Of a stretch of 64,000 nt of DNA, positions 1 to 11,990 are shown in pieces (the stretch's first letter is position 1; the number at the start of each line of letters is the position of its first letter). Source of the stretch: Serilophus lunatus (lineage: Eukaryota; Chordata; Aves; Passeriformes; Eurylaimidae); assembly GCA_013399895.1 (NCBI GenBank), contig VXBA01000317.1:292020-356019 (forward strand), written 5' to 3'. The position numbers and the translations under genes were made by a program. The notes under the pieces are model-generated. The model did no database searches, had not been told where the DNA came from, and worked only from the letters and a program-made list of their open reading frames with translations.

Positions 1-1630
1 AAACTAAAAATGTCTTCAAGAGTTTCCTGATCATAAATGCCCATTATGTCAAACTACTCTGTCAGCTTTGCTACTTAATGTGAGCAGTGAGCAATTCGTG
101 CACTGCTGAATAGACAAAATTTACTGTTCTAAATTACATCTATCTATATTCAACAGTGAGGAAAAACATCTTCTGTGTGATGCGTTCACCATCAGGTAAT
201 TAATCCAGTGGAAAATTTCTAAAGCTGGATCAGCTTTTTAAATCAAGTGAGTGCAGTCCAGTGATTATTTTAGAGCTTCAGGTAGTGAGTTGTGCTTGAG
301 TTTCACAAGAGTGATGTTGCTACCTAAGCAATTGGTTCTTGGGAACCTGGAATGAGCTATTCTTGAATTCCTAGGATCCAAACAAACACAGGCCACCCAA
401 AGGGTCTTTCCATTGAGCATTTGTGTCAGAGGAGCTGGAGAGCACTGAGGCAGTTCCAGCAGAGTCAGTTCAAGTTGTTTCTTTGCTCCAGCTCCCTCAG
501 CAGTACCTGTTGGCTGTCAGGCTTCCTGAAGATCAAGGTGTGTGCCACTGTGTCACTGATTCACTATTTGAAATGTGGAAAACTGTCCCTCCTTCACCTT
601 CTGCTTCTGATGCATTGCTGAAAATCTGGCAGCATGAGAGCGCCCTGGGAAGCAACTTTACTTTTAAAATAGTCAATATTAAAAAAAGAGATTTATTAAG
701 GACTGTGATTACAATAAGTGCATCTGCTGCTGACAAGTCTCCTACACCACCGTCTGTGTTGCAACCAATTGCAGAGAGGGGGGGAGTAATTTTTTTTTTT
801 TTATGCAACCCTTATGGATTTTATGTGTATTCCAAATAAGTGTCATCCTACTGCAAGGGCTAAAGCACAGGCTGGCTGTGGTAACCTGCAGTTGTTGTGA
901 CATGAAGCCCTGGTGCAAGGAGGGCAGTGTGTGCTGAGGGCATTGCAGGAGCCTGGGGATGGCAGGGCCTCAGCTCAACACCTGCTGCTGGGCATTCCCT
1001 CACAAGTGACCACAGGTAGGAAGCTGGTGACACTGGTTCTCACGTGGGGAGATGAGCTGCTCTCAGGACAGCCCCAAGTGCCAAATTCCACCTCTGTAGC
1101 CAAACCATTTTCCTAAAGGTGAATCCGTTTTTATTTCCTACGCTGTGTTTGCAGTAGGATGTTTCTTGCTTTATTCATGTTGACAACTGAAAAGCCTTGG
1201 ACCTAATTAAAAGAATTTCCACTAGCACCTTTCCTGAACCATTTCATTCTGCTGCATTGCACAGATTGCATTCTGAAACATGGTGAGGGTTGGAATCGGA
1301 CCTTTACACCTCAACTGCCAGAAGTATAAAAATCTTTAAAACACTCAGAGTAGACTGCATGTATATGTGTCTGTCGGGCTAGAAATAATCCTCATTTTCA
1401 GTGGTCACAGTCTTGTATGTTTTTTTTAAGTACAACTGCCTCTTTTGGCAGGAAACAACCCTAATTCTGCTCGTATCAACTACTTTGAGTTATGTACTCA
1501 TTTATTCCGTAGTAAATCTGAGGTTGGGATGTTTTTTGTTACTTGTTAGTCTCCTTAAATATGTTGTTGTTGTTAAAAACCTCTGACATACCTATGACAT
1601 TAGTTCTGCTCACATATAAAACAGACACTG

Positions 1631-1697
1631 TTTTATATATATATATAAATACAATTTTTATATATATATATATTTTTATATATATATATATGTATAA
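1631..1697. repeat. AT-rich microsatellite (TA)n, interrupted
   Basis: Three runs of alternating TA are separated by short T or AAATACAA interruptions. This is a simple sequence repeat that probably varies in length between individuals. No function is suggested. Confidence 0.9.
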
Positions 1698-2464
1698 GTG
1701 CCAGTGCTGTGCTTCTGTACCAGCCAGGGGAGCTGAAGCACAGAAAGGCTGAACTTCTGCTTTGTTTCAAACAAAGTGTAGAGCCTTTTCCTGGGATATA
1801 GCTGGCAAGTTCTGTATCTTCACATGAATGTTTAAAGAAAAACCTTATAACAGTGTTTGAGATGGATTTGAAAGTTCCTTAGAGCTCTGGATGTTTTATG
1901 GCACTTCTGTGAACTACCTTTAAATGATTTTACATAAGTTAGTGTAGAAAATAAATTCATCCCTACAAGTTCAGAGCCCTTCAAACATGGAATGTGTTGT
2001 TTGGGTTTGAAAATCTGAAGATTTTACGTTAGAGAATTACAGAGCTCCTTGAGGGACATTATGTCATTGAGTTGGAGTGAGCTTATTTTATGGGTGTGAG
2101 ACTGAATCTGGAATGATGTGTCATGTTAATATGGGTTTGTGGGCTCGTTAATGTGGGGATCATTGGCATAAGCCACAGCATTCCCTTTATAAACAGTGCT
2201 GGACATGCTCTTGGTTCATTCTGTTATACCAAATAACTGTAATGAAATGCCTTCTACTGCAGAATGTGCAGAACATTGAAAAGGAAATGTCTTTGCAACT
2301 GTTTGGTAACACAAGTGCAAAGATAACGTGTAGCTCTAAGAGAAGAACAAGTGTGCTCAGTGTGGATTTAATATTGAACACCCAAGGAGCAAGATGGGGA
2401 GTCACTTTGCCCTCCCGAAATCCAAGATGTTCAGGGGGAACTGAGGGATGGGACTGGAGGGTCC

Positions 2465-2600
2465 TGTGAGGGACACGAGGGACTGTGAGGGGACATGAGG
2501 GGCTGTGAGGGGACATGAGGGGCTGTGAGGGGACGTGAGGGGACATGAGGGGCTGTGAGGGGACATCAGGGGCTGTGAGGGAGTGAGGGGCTGTGAGGAG
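2465..2600 (+). repeat. 10-bp G-run minisatellite (GGGG-N6)n
   Basis: Decamers of the form GGGG followed by six bases repeat in perfect register. Nine GGGG runs begin at 2489, 2499, 2509, 2519, 2529, 2539, 2549, 2559 and 2569. The six-base spacers mostly alternate between ACATGA and CTGTGA, giving a 20-bp higher-order unit. Degenerate copies flank both sides. Spacers of 6 bases fit the usual G-quadruplex rule of loops up to 7. Open frames across it on the minus strand encode Ser/Pro-rich repeats and are by-products of the repeat. Confidence 0.9.
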
Positions 2601-2960
2601 ATTGTGAGGATTCTGTGAGGGGCGGGCAGGACAGGACACAGCCGAACCCTCGGCAAACCTCTCCAAAATCGTATGAAAACGGGCAGAGATACCTCACGGC
2701 AAAGCGAGGCGCGTTGCGAGGAGGAAGGAGCGTGAGGGAGGAGCTGTCGGGACTGACACAGGCTGAGGGAAGGCGGGGACGGGGCGGGGAGTTCAGCTGG
2801 GAAAAAGCGGCGGGGGGAGGTGTTGAAGTTTCTGCCTTTGTTTCTGGCTCTCTGACTGTATTTTAATTGGCAGTAAATTCAATTAACTTCCCAAATTCGA
2901 GCCTGTTGCTCGTGGGTAAATATCTCCGTGTCTGAGCCCGAGTGCAGCTGAGGGGTGGTG
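2600..2960. promoter_or_regulatory. CpG-rich intronic patch with GC boxes
   Basis: CpG dinucleotides are dense from about 2690 to 2815, including GGCGGGGACGGGGCGGGG-type GC boxes. The flanking intron is CpG-poor. An A/T-rich block with TTTTAATTGGC and TCAATTAAC motifs follows at about 2860-2890. It could be an intragenic CpG island, an alternative promoter or an enhancer. No transcript start can be shown from sequence alone. Confidence 0.4.
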
Positions 2961-3523
2961 GGTGTGAGGGGGCCGAAAGGGAACCCACAAATACAGCACT
3001 CACCGGCTTATTTTCCATTCTCTGAAATAAAAGGGAATATAGCCTTAAAGAAAAAAATTATATGGGGAAACCAGATTTTTCAGACCTCTGGAATTTGTCC
3101 TTAGCTGTGGAGGTGATGGATGGCCCAGCTATGCAGAGCAGTTTCTCTTATTATGTGTGATGTTTGAATTAATTTAGCTGTAATTCCTTCGGGGATTCTA
3201 ATCAAGAATGACACAGACCTTCATGGGCTACCTTTAAAACAGTACCCAGCAGCATGTTAAACAGCGGATTTTAAGTAGGAGGGAAGGTTCAGTGAAGCTT
3301 TTATTGTCCTATTGGTTTCTGAATAGAGTCCAATCGTATCTTAGAGAAGCAAAACAGCTTGAAAAGTAATGCTTTTAGAACTGAAAAATTCAACTCAGAA
3401 TTCACAATGTCGCCTTTTGTCATAACTGCTGCTGTGGTTAGCACGTTTTTCATTTGGCTGTGCCCCAGTGTGTTAGCTTTGTTTGTGATATGAGAGTGAT
3501 CTAGACCTGCTGTGTGATTTCAG

Positions 3524-3649
3524 GTTTCTGCACTGAAGAACAGATTGAAGAAAGTCTCTACAACCACTGGAGATGGTGTTGCAAGAGCGTTTCTAAAAGC
3601 ACAAGCAGCTTTCTTTGGGAGCTACAGAAACGCCCTGAAAATTGAACCT
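3524..3649 (+). CDS. DENND1A: DENND1A exon: central DENN domain
   Basis: A 126-bp exon, 42 codons, phase 0 at both ends, flanked by TTTCAG and the consensus donor GTAAGT. It begins VSALKNRLKKVST and ends FFGSYRNALKIEP. I recognise this as the DENN-domain part of connecdenn 1, which exchanges GDP for GTP on Rab35 at clathrin-coated pits and early endosomes. The last residues lead into the dDENN region. The next exon is 20.6 kb downstream. The preceding exons (uDENN and early DENN) lie outside the window. The alternatives are the paralogues DENND1B and DENND1C, but the downstream exons match DENND1A specifically. Confidence 0.95.
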
Positions 3650-5374
3650 GTAAGTAGGCAATTAGTAGGCATAAGATGTAAATCTGCAGCTGTGGTGGAG
3701 AAAAAAAGCCTAACAATTTGAAATGTAGTATAACCTGCTTTTACCAAGGTCAGCATGGTGGCTCTCTGGCTGCCTAGTACTGAAAACAGTGTTCAGGTCT
3801 CCAAAATGAAAGAGGTGCAACAGAATGATCCATCACTCAGAAAGAAACCTTCTTATGCAAAGGTGTAGGTGTTGCTTGGTTTTGAAGGCAGCTAGGTTAG
3901 AAGAGAGGTGAGAAAAAAGTATAAAAGGACACTAGTGCAGGCAGAGCTGGCCATATCCTCTCCCTGCCAAACCCATCTCTTCATTGTGTAATTTTTAAAG
4001 GTAGGAAAAAATAAATTTTATACACAGTGTATGTTTAACTGTGAAACATGCAAATTTATGGAATCATGGATTTTAAGAGCATAATGAGTAAAGAAATTGT
4101 GTTTTTATAGAAACATGAAGAATGTCTGGAGTTTTAACTACGGACAGTAAATGTCTCTTAGGAAAATTCAGTCTCTTGCTCCTGGTTCAGGGGTGATCTT
4201 TAGTGCCATCTGAGTGGCTGTACTTGGTCTTGGGTTTTATTCCTTCTAGTGAGGCATCTCTTCCTGGCTTACTGCAAGTAGCTTCATGGAGCTCAATCAA
4301 ATCAGTCCTGCCAAAGAATGCATTTCCACATGTTCAGAGACACTCTGGTGTTCCTACCTTGTGCGTAAGGGTGTCCTTTTGAAGTGTGTACACAGACAGG
4401 GACAAGGTGAATAGTGTGAGGAACATCCAGGTGTGATTCGTGATACATGGCCCAGAAATGTGGTGGATGGAAAGGACTAACTGCAGAGTGACCCCTAAAA
4501 TTTTTCCAGTGTTCCCATTTCCTAAGCAGGGGAAGCACACGTATGTGCAAGCCCAGTGCAGTGGTAAATCCAACACAGTGTTTGTGGCCCTGTTTGAATT
4601 GCTGTTGTTTAGACCTGTGGCTGCTTAACAAGATCTCTGTAGAGGACAAAATATCCTTTTGTCTTAATACCTTCTTCCCTCATCCTCAGTCATGCAGAGG
4701 CAGAACAGAAAATTGGTGGTAGCAGTGGAATGCCACTGGGATCTGAGTGGGGAGGCTCAGGGAGTGGAGTGACAATGAAGTCCTTCTGGTTGAGAAAACA
4801 TGGTGCGTTTTGCATTCTCCTGCTCTGTGAAGATTGATTAAGAGATCTGGCCTGCAGACATGTGATAAATCAAATTTTAATCATGATGTTAAATGAGAAG
4901 GCCAAAAGTTGGACTACAGGCATAGTGTTCCTTGAGGATGCTTCAGTAACTGAAATGTCTTCAGTATTATAGTTCATCTGGTTATTTTTAAAGCCAGAAG
5001 GAAAAAATAGCTTAGCCTGAATTTTAAACAGCCCAGTTATCACCATCAAATAAGCATCATTTCAGCAATCCAGGGTTCAGAAGTGACTTTTGAAGTCAGC
5101 ATGAGTCCTTCCACATCGGGCTGGGGGAATCCTGTGTGTGCAGAAAAGGCAGATTGTACTGACTTGTGTGTGTCTGTCTGTCTGGGTGCAAGAATTGTGC
5201 TTTTAAAGCATTTCAGGTAAAATAAGGAGGGATATGTAAAATGGGGTCCACATAAATAACAGAAATGGTGCCAGTGAGGAGCTCTGGCTGTGAGCCTCCT
5301 TTATCCCTGCCGGGGAGACACTGACTCCCCTCCATCCGTGCAGGCTGCCTTGTTCTCCCATGCTCCTCCCTGTA

Positions 5375-5387
5375 GTTGCCAGGCAAC
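5375..5387. promoter_or_regulatory. Candidate RFX X-box, perfect palindrome
   Basis: GTTGCC-A-GGCAAC is a perfect inverted repeat with a 1-bp spacer. It fits the known RFX-family X-box consensus GTNRCC-N(0-3)-RGYAAC, bound by RFX dimers that regulate ciliary and other genes. Occupancy cannot be judged from sequence. Confidence 0.45.
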
Positions 5388-6172
5388 TCTGGGAATATTG
5401 GTGTATGCTTTGCCTGGATGTGTGTGTGAGATTAACTAGTTAAGGGACTTACCAAGGAAAATAAAAATTTAAATTGCTGTTCTGGAAATACCATCTGGTA
5501 TTTTGAAGGCTGAATGTTAAAGATGAACATTTGAAATGAGTTGACAGTGGCACACCCCTAGAGAGTGCAACTTGGAGGCACAGCTAACCTCAGGAAGTAG
5601 AAGAAATGGTTTGCTTATCATTCCATCAAAGAAAACTTGTAAACACAGCTGCACCAATAAGCCATAAAATCCCATTTTGTCATCAGGAAGTGGAAATTTT
5701 CAGAATTTTCAAAATAACTGGTTCAGTGCTGTTTCCTGCTGTGTTTTCTGTAGTTGCACTATGGAGTATGTTTAGTGCAAAAGAGTATTTGGTAGGGGTG
5801 AGGTACTGACAGTCACCACAAACCTCAGCTGTTGTTCAGTACAGTCAAACAGGGCAGCAGCAGGTGTTTCCTGGGCTGTGTTGAGGCACATGATCTTTGT
5901 GACTACAACTTAAATTACTACCACTGTCACCAACGTGAGCAGTTTGTTCACTTGAATGACTTGACAAATTCCCAATGTTTGTGCTGTTTGCAGGGGGGAT
6001 GTTTTTATCACCTCCTCAATATTTAATGCACACAGGTGGGTCACCTCCAGCCGCAGTAGCTGTGCAATGATCGGGGTTGTGCAAAGGTTTCTTGCGGTGC
6101 TGAGCCCTCGGGTGATGAGGGGAGCCGGGCTCAGAATCCCGGGATGGAGCCGCGGCCGTGCACTTTCTTCTG

Positions 6173-6186
6173 CTGACACCTAGTGG
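6173..6186 (-). promoter_or_regulatory. Candidate CTCF site
   Basis: The minus strand reads CCACTAGGTGTCAG, one mismatch from the CTCF core consensus CCASYAGRKGGCRS. It lies in a GC-rich patch (6020-6340) within an otherwise A/T-rich intron. CTCF binding here is an inference. Confidence 0.4.
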
Positions 6187-9100
6187 TCCCAGCCGTTCCC
6201 TTCGGGTTCTCTGGCGGTGTTTGTGCAGACACAGCCCCCAGCCCTGGGGGGGAAGGTGAGCATTGGGGTGTGAGCTGCAGGTCGGTGCTGCTGCTGCAGC
6301 CTCGGGCATGAGCTGGGCACCAGTGACAACCGTTCTGCCTGTTGCTGGCACTGCAGTGCTTCTCACTGCAGGTGGGACTTGGGAGTAAACTGTTGGGGTA
6401 GGGACTGTTCCTGTGTTGTAAATATTCCTCCATAACCTACACCTGTCACACTGAGCCAGGATCAGGAATGGTGGCTGATAACCAACCTGAACGGGGTGGG
6501 AATTACTGATAATAACTGAAGCTCTTCAGTGAAGCAGCAATCAATTTCTATTATGCCTTCATTGTTATTATTCAATGATATTCAGGTTTATTAGCCTGAG
6601 CAACTATTAGTTGTATAACTGGATAATTTCCGATTAATTGTAATTGTTCTGAATTGATTTGGTTTAAATTTAAAGTAAATATTCCTTAGATGCATCCACT
6701 TAAGAGTAAGCAGAAAATCTCAGAGGCAGGATCGATGTCCTTTGCTACATCCACAGGATTTGTGTGCTTCCATTGCAGAATTATTTCCTAATTTGTGAAT
6801 TGCTGATCTTAAGATGAAGCTGTTGAGACTCCTAGATGTGTTATACACTCCAGTTTTCACACTGCTCTAGCTGAACTGCACTGGGGGTAGGAATGTATGT
6901 CTTTGTGTGCACATTCCTGCCTTGCTCCTGTTATCCTGTCAAAGCCTGATCACTTGTATTTGTATTTTAAATACAGAAGACAATGTACTAACAATTTTCA
7001 TAATTGTAACTTGGGTATGAATTTTCTCTTTATATGCTGCAATTTCAACAATGATGAGAGAAGAAGCCACTATGAATAGGAGGAAATAAAAAAGTAGTTT
7101 TTTTCAACATAGAATTCAATTCAACTTAAGGAAATAATTAATGCATTGATTATCTTGTATCAGTCTCTTGAATGGAACACAATAAATTCCTTCAACAATT
7201 CCAGACCCATGAGATCAGAGTGGGACAGAAGTCAGAAAAGCAGATAGGATTTGGTGCACAGTAAAAAAGCAAGTGCCAGATGAGTCTAAAAGGAAATTTT
7301 GTAGGAATATGTGTGCAGTGACATAAAGAAAGTGCATGCTACATACTGGTGCATAATTCATTTTGCCAAAGCTTTGTAGCATTCAATGCTTTATCTACTG
7401 TGAAGTATGATTGTTGCCATGGTGAATTATTTTCTTAAGTTATTCAGTGGAAGAGTAAATAGTTGTTTCCAACTTCCAGTAATTGCCACATCCCAGTTGC
7501 TTCTCCATGACCATCTTCTGCATGGCTCTTTTTCCCCTGCCTGTGTATTTTGAAGGCATACCCTGTGTGTGGAGTAGATCCTCTCTGTCACCAGAGCTGT
7601 GTCAGTAGGTCTGAGCTTTAAGACTGTTTGTCCACCTCTGGAAAAGGGGAAGAAGGATGATGCCTAATGCTTGGAGACCTTGTGCACAGACCTCTTTAAA
7701 TGAAGCCCAAGCTGCTGGGGAAACAGGGAGCAAAAGATGAAGTAGAGCTTTTTGTTTGACTTGTGATTTGGTTGTGTTCCTTTTAACCTTGGTGCTGATA
7801 TCTAGCAATAGGGATTTTCACTATTTTGCTGTTCAGGTGGGGTGAGCTCTCAAATACATGCCTAAATGACAGTAATTTCTAAATTATTCATCCTGATGAC
7901 TTCACTAATAGATAGGAGAAGACAATGAGAGTGGCACTGACGACAGTGACAATATGTAAAACCTGATGTTTGTGTGATAAAAATGGAGATGAATTGAATG
8001 TCTCTATATTCTGAAACTGAAACTTAAGACCTTTCCTATTCTGAAGATTCTGTGTTTTGTGGCATTGTGAAGACCCAAGTTTTTGACACTCTCCCTTAGA
8101 AGCCACCCATAACTGTTGTGTTTTTCCATCCATGGGAAGTGCTCTGGAAGCCATACTAACCCGAATTTACAGTCACCAACTGGAACAGTTTTGTTTGTTT
8201 TCTGTGTGGTGTTTGTTTTCATCTCAATCCTGTTGCTGTTTCCTCTCTGAGCATTACTGTTGCTATAGACAAGTTTCTGCTTTTGCTGTTTTAAACCTCA
8301 AAAATGCTCTTTTTCTAACAAGCATTTACTGTTTTTCGAAATGCATTTATTATTCTACATCTAAGTCTGTTGAGATATACATATGTTAATGAAACTGAAA
8401 AGACATTCTCTTTAATCTCTTCTAGCAGTCTGGTATGTAGTAAATAGAATTGTTTTGTAATTTCCAAACTGTTGTAAGATCCTGTGTTATCTAATTCTGC
8501 GTGCCATGCTGGGGGGAGGGAGGATCCCAAGGTTCTGTAAGAAAGATAATAAAAAGTAGTGTTTGAGAAAGCTAACATGACCCTCTGCTGAAGGGGATGT
8601 TTTCAGCTGTGAAAGGAGCAGACTTCCCTGCCCATTGAATGTGTTGAAGTCCAACAAAACCCATAACAAACAAACAAACCAAAGCAAACACAGCCCTCCG
8701 AATCCATCCTGGGGCTGATTTTGTCCTTGGGTGGAGGGAGGTTGCCCAGGGTAAAGGGTGGGGTGCTCTGACAGCAGTAAGAGCTGACAGGTGCCATTCC
8801 TTGGTGTGTGGTTTCAGAGTGTGGATGTGCACAGCTCCGCTCTGAGATCAGGAGTGTGGACCTGGCTTGTGCTGCCTGTCAGGTTTTGGTGGGCTCTTAG
8901 TTTGTGGAACCTGGGCCAAAGCTGAGGGGAGCTGCCTCTGGTTCTGTGGTGTGAGTTTGCAGCCCTGCAGAAGTTGTGTGTTCAGCATCAGGTCACTCTG
9001 CATCTTCTGTGTTGGTGCTGCAGAATAAAAGGAGCTTTGTTCCAAAGCCTCTAAATCTTCCTATTACCAGGGAAGGCTGTGCAGTGAGGAGCAGCTCGTG

Positions 9101-11789
9101 GTACGTCAGCTTTGCTCTGTGAGGATTTGGATATTCAATTACTTGTCTGTGTCTCTCACTCCTGATTCTGGGGTTTGTGCTGTTTTGTTTCTTCTCAATT
9201 TGTTCCAGGCCTTGGGTTGTTTGTTTTAGCCTCTTGCCTGTGCTTTTATTGCCTTGTCTCGTGATGCTTTGGTTCTAATGGTGAGTGCCCAGGCTCAGTG
9301 AGCATTGGAGCCCCGTGCCAGTGCCTCCGTGCAGGAGGAGCTGAGGATATTTCCTGGACTAATAAAGTGCAGGGGACCTGGAGGGGAACAACGAGCCACG
9401 GAAACAAACACCAGGCAAGAATAACATCACAGTTCAGCCTCTGTGTGAGGCACACAGTGACTCTGTGGGTTTTAAATGAGCTGCTGTACCTGCTATTAGA
9501 AAAAAACCCAAACACACAACACGCTCGCAACCACTGAGAACCACACCCAGCAGACCTTTGGGGCAGGTAGGGAAGGAGTGAGAGGTACAGGCTCAGTAGT
9601 ATGAGCAGCTGTACAGCTCAACAGAAAGTAGCACTTCCCTTGACAGAGGATGGTAGAACAGATTTTGGTATTTGGATTTAAAAAGTAGACTTCAGTAGCA
9701 GACAAAGTTGATGAAATAATGATAAAAATTAGAATATTCCATCAGATTATGAACAAACTAAATAGAGCTTCATAACAGAAAAGCCACTCCACTCTGGGCT
9801 TGCACTGTGCACGTTGTATCCTGTGTGGGACTGGAGTGTACAGTTTGTGCTGTTACAGTCCCAGAGGAGTCAAGTGAAAGCAGGGACTCAGTGTTACACG
9901 ATTACAACGCTCTGCACAGCTGGGTGATAGAGCTGGAACAGTGAGACCTGGAATGGGCCTGGTCCTGCCCCAGGGCACAGTGAAATCCCATATGGGAAGC
10001 ACAGAGGGACCCAGGCCCTGGTGTCCTTTGGCTCTTGCATGTGGTCAGAGAACTGGGCACCTGCTTTTCCAGACCTGCAGTTTGGGATGGGCAGTGCATC
10101 AGCAAAAGGTAAACTCTGGCTCATGGCCGAAGTGCCACATAGGCAAAAATTAGTCTGACATCGAGGATTCCCTTTTTCTGCCTTCCTCTCTTTTGGGGGA
10201 CGCAAAAATGTAAACTCTGCAGAGGGCTGATAAATCTGTTGTTCTTAAGAGCACACAGTTCAGTCTGGGAAAACATCAAATGAAAACATTCTATCCTTTC
10301 TTATCTTTCTCTAGTTTAATTCATTGTTTTCTGAGCCTTTCGTTCAGTGAGTAGCAGCTCCAGCAATGACAGATATTCTATTGTGACTGAAATATGCATT
10401 TTGTAAGTCATAACTTTACCTGGTATTTAAATAAACTGTGTATGTACAGTGTGCAAGATTTATGCAGAGCACAGCTGGAGATATTCTGCTCAGAATTCCT
10501 ATGGTTTAAAATATCTCTTTCAAGTTGGAAAATGTGTTGTGAAGTAGATACCATTATGATAATTGGAAGTTCAGCTTCTCTGTCTTGCTCTATTATTTTT
10601 TTTGAATACAATTAACACATCACACACACTTCACCTGGTCTCTCCTCATTTACCTCTGACACTTCCTTGATATTTATTTAGACACATGTGGTGTCTTTGC
10701 TTTGAACTCAATAGTTGGTATATTCACTAGATTTTTTTTTTATTAAACATTTTTCTCATTTAGAGAGAAGCAATTAGTTTGCATTGTTAAAGGAAGGTAT
10801 ACATATTGATGTCAATTTAAGTTTTTTACTTATTTGTTAGATGATCAGGACATACATTGTATAAAGATTGCAGAGAAAACTGTGATTACTCTCAAATCAA
10901 AATACCTACTGAGAAGTTGCACAAGCAGCTCATTTTATTGCAGTTTATTATAAGTGTGCACAAAGCTGTCTAGAGAAAAAATTAAAAATGCATACGAATA
11001 ATTTGGAATTACTATATTTTCTTTAAGGTAGCATAAAGATGAAGCACAGATCTCAACGTTGTGTTTGAATTAAGCTTTATTTTGGTTCAGTGGAAATGTC
11101 TTTATTTCTAAAAATGGAAGGTTTGTTTTTGAAATGAAATCAAATTCTTAAACTGGGCTTAATAAAATACTCTTAGCATAGTTTTTATCTTAAATAATGT
11201 ATGACACATCACATTTCAGTGACCACAGGAGGAAAGAATATGAAAATACTGTGATATGTATTTCATTTGTGGAAATTAGGTTTGGAGGAGATTTTTTTCT
11301 TCTTTTTTCATTTAATTTTAGTTTTAGAATCCCTCCTTATACTTGGAGGTTTAATAAGGAATAAATCTAGGATTTTCAGTAACTGTATTACTGGACATGT
11401 CTGATATTTGTGAATCACTTTATTACAGGAAAAAGGTGTCATCTACCGAAAGAGAATTCATTTGCTTTGTCTTAGAATTGAATTGATCCAACTGCAGGCT
11501 TTTCAGGTCCAAGACTTCAAGGCTTTCCTGTGAGAGTTTGGAAAAACCCTCAAAACTGGAGCTGTTGTTGGGCTGGTCCCCACAGTCGTGGCCGTGGTGA
11601 GAGCCCTCCTTGTGCAGCTGCATCTCTGCAGGAGCCTCAGTAATGCTGAGGGAAGGAAATCAGGGCTTTCCTTCAGGAACCTGGGACTTGGGCTTCCACT
11701 TTCCAAAATGCACATTTAGAATTATCTCTATTTAAAACTCCTTGGAAGGGGTTTTTTTGGTAATGAAATAATTCCGTAATAAAATATTG

Positions 11790-11990
11790 CAAGTCCTGGC
11801 TAAGCTGTAAAGCTTAGGGCTGATAAACAAAGCATCTGAAGCCAAATGGCCCCTTAGCTAACCCCAATTAAAATAAAGATTTCACTGCGCTCTGTCCTGA
11901 CAGAGAGGGAACATATTGTTGCCTTTAAGGGAGTTTGGTTTAGTTAATGAAAGAATTTATTTCATTTTTTTCAAATACAGAACCTAATTA
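11790..11990. promoter_or_regulatory. Candidate conserved non-coding block
   Basis: A low-CpG block containing a 7-bp inverted repeat CTAAGCT-GTAA-AGCTTAG (11800-11817), CCCCAATTAAAATAAAG and GTTTAGTTAATGAAAG. The density of homeodomain-like TAAT/ATTA cores is the only evidence. Conservation has not been measured. Confidence 0.25.

Larger units (their letters stand above)
1..3523 (+). other. DENND1A: DENND1A intron (3' part), upstream of first visible exon
   Basis: No exon could be recognised here. The DENN-domain residues that should precede the exon at 3524 are not encoded in any frame, so the earlier exons lie before the window. The stretch holds an AT-dinucleotide tract (1631-1697), a G-run minisatellite (2465-2600) and a CpG-rich patch (about 2600-2960). 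The short open frames on both strands have no splice-flanked, conserved-looking protein and I treat them as chance. Confidence 0.7.

Noticed and set aside
2187..2666. Ser/Pro-repeat open frames on the minus strand
   Set aside because: They arise from the 10-bp G-run array (three units make 30 bp, a multiple of 3), not from selection on a protein.
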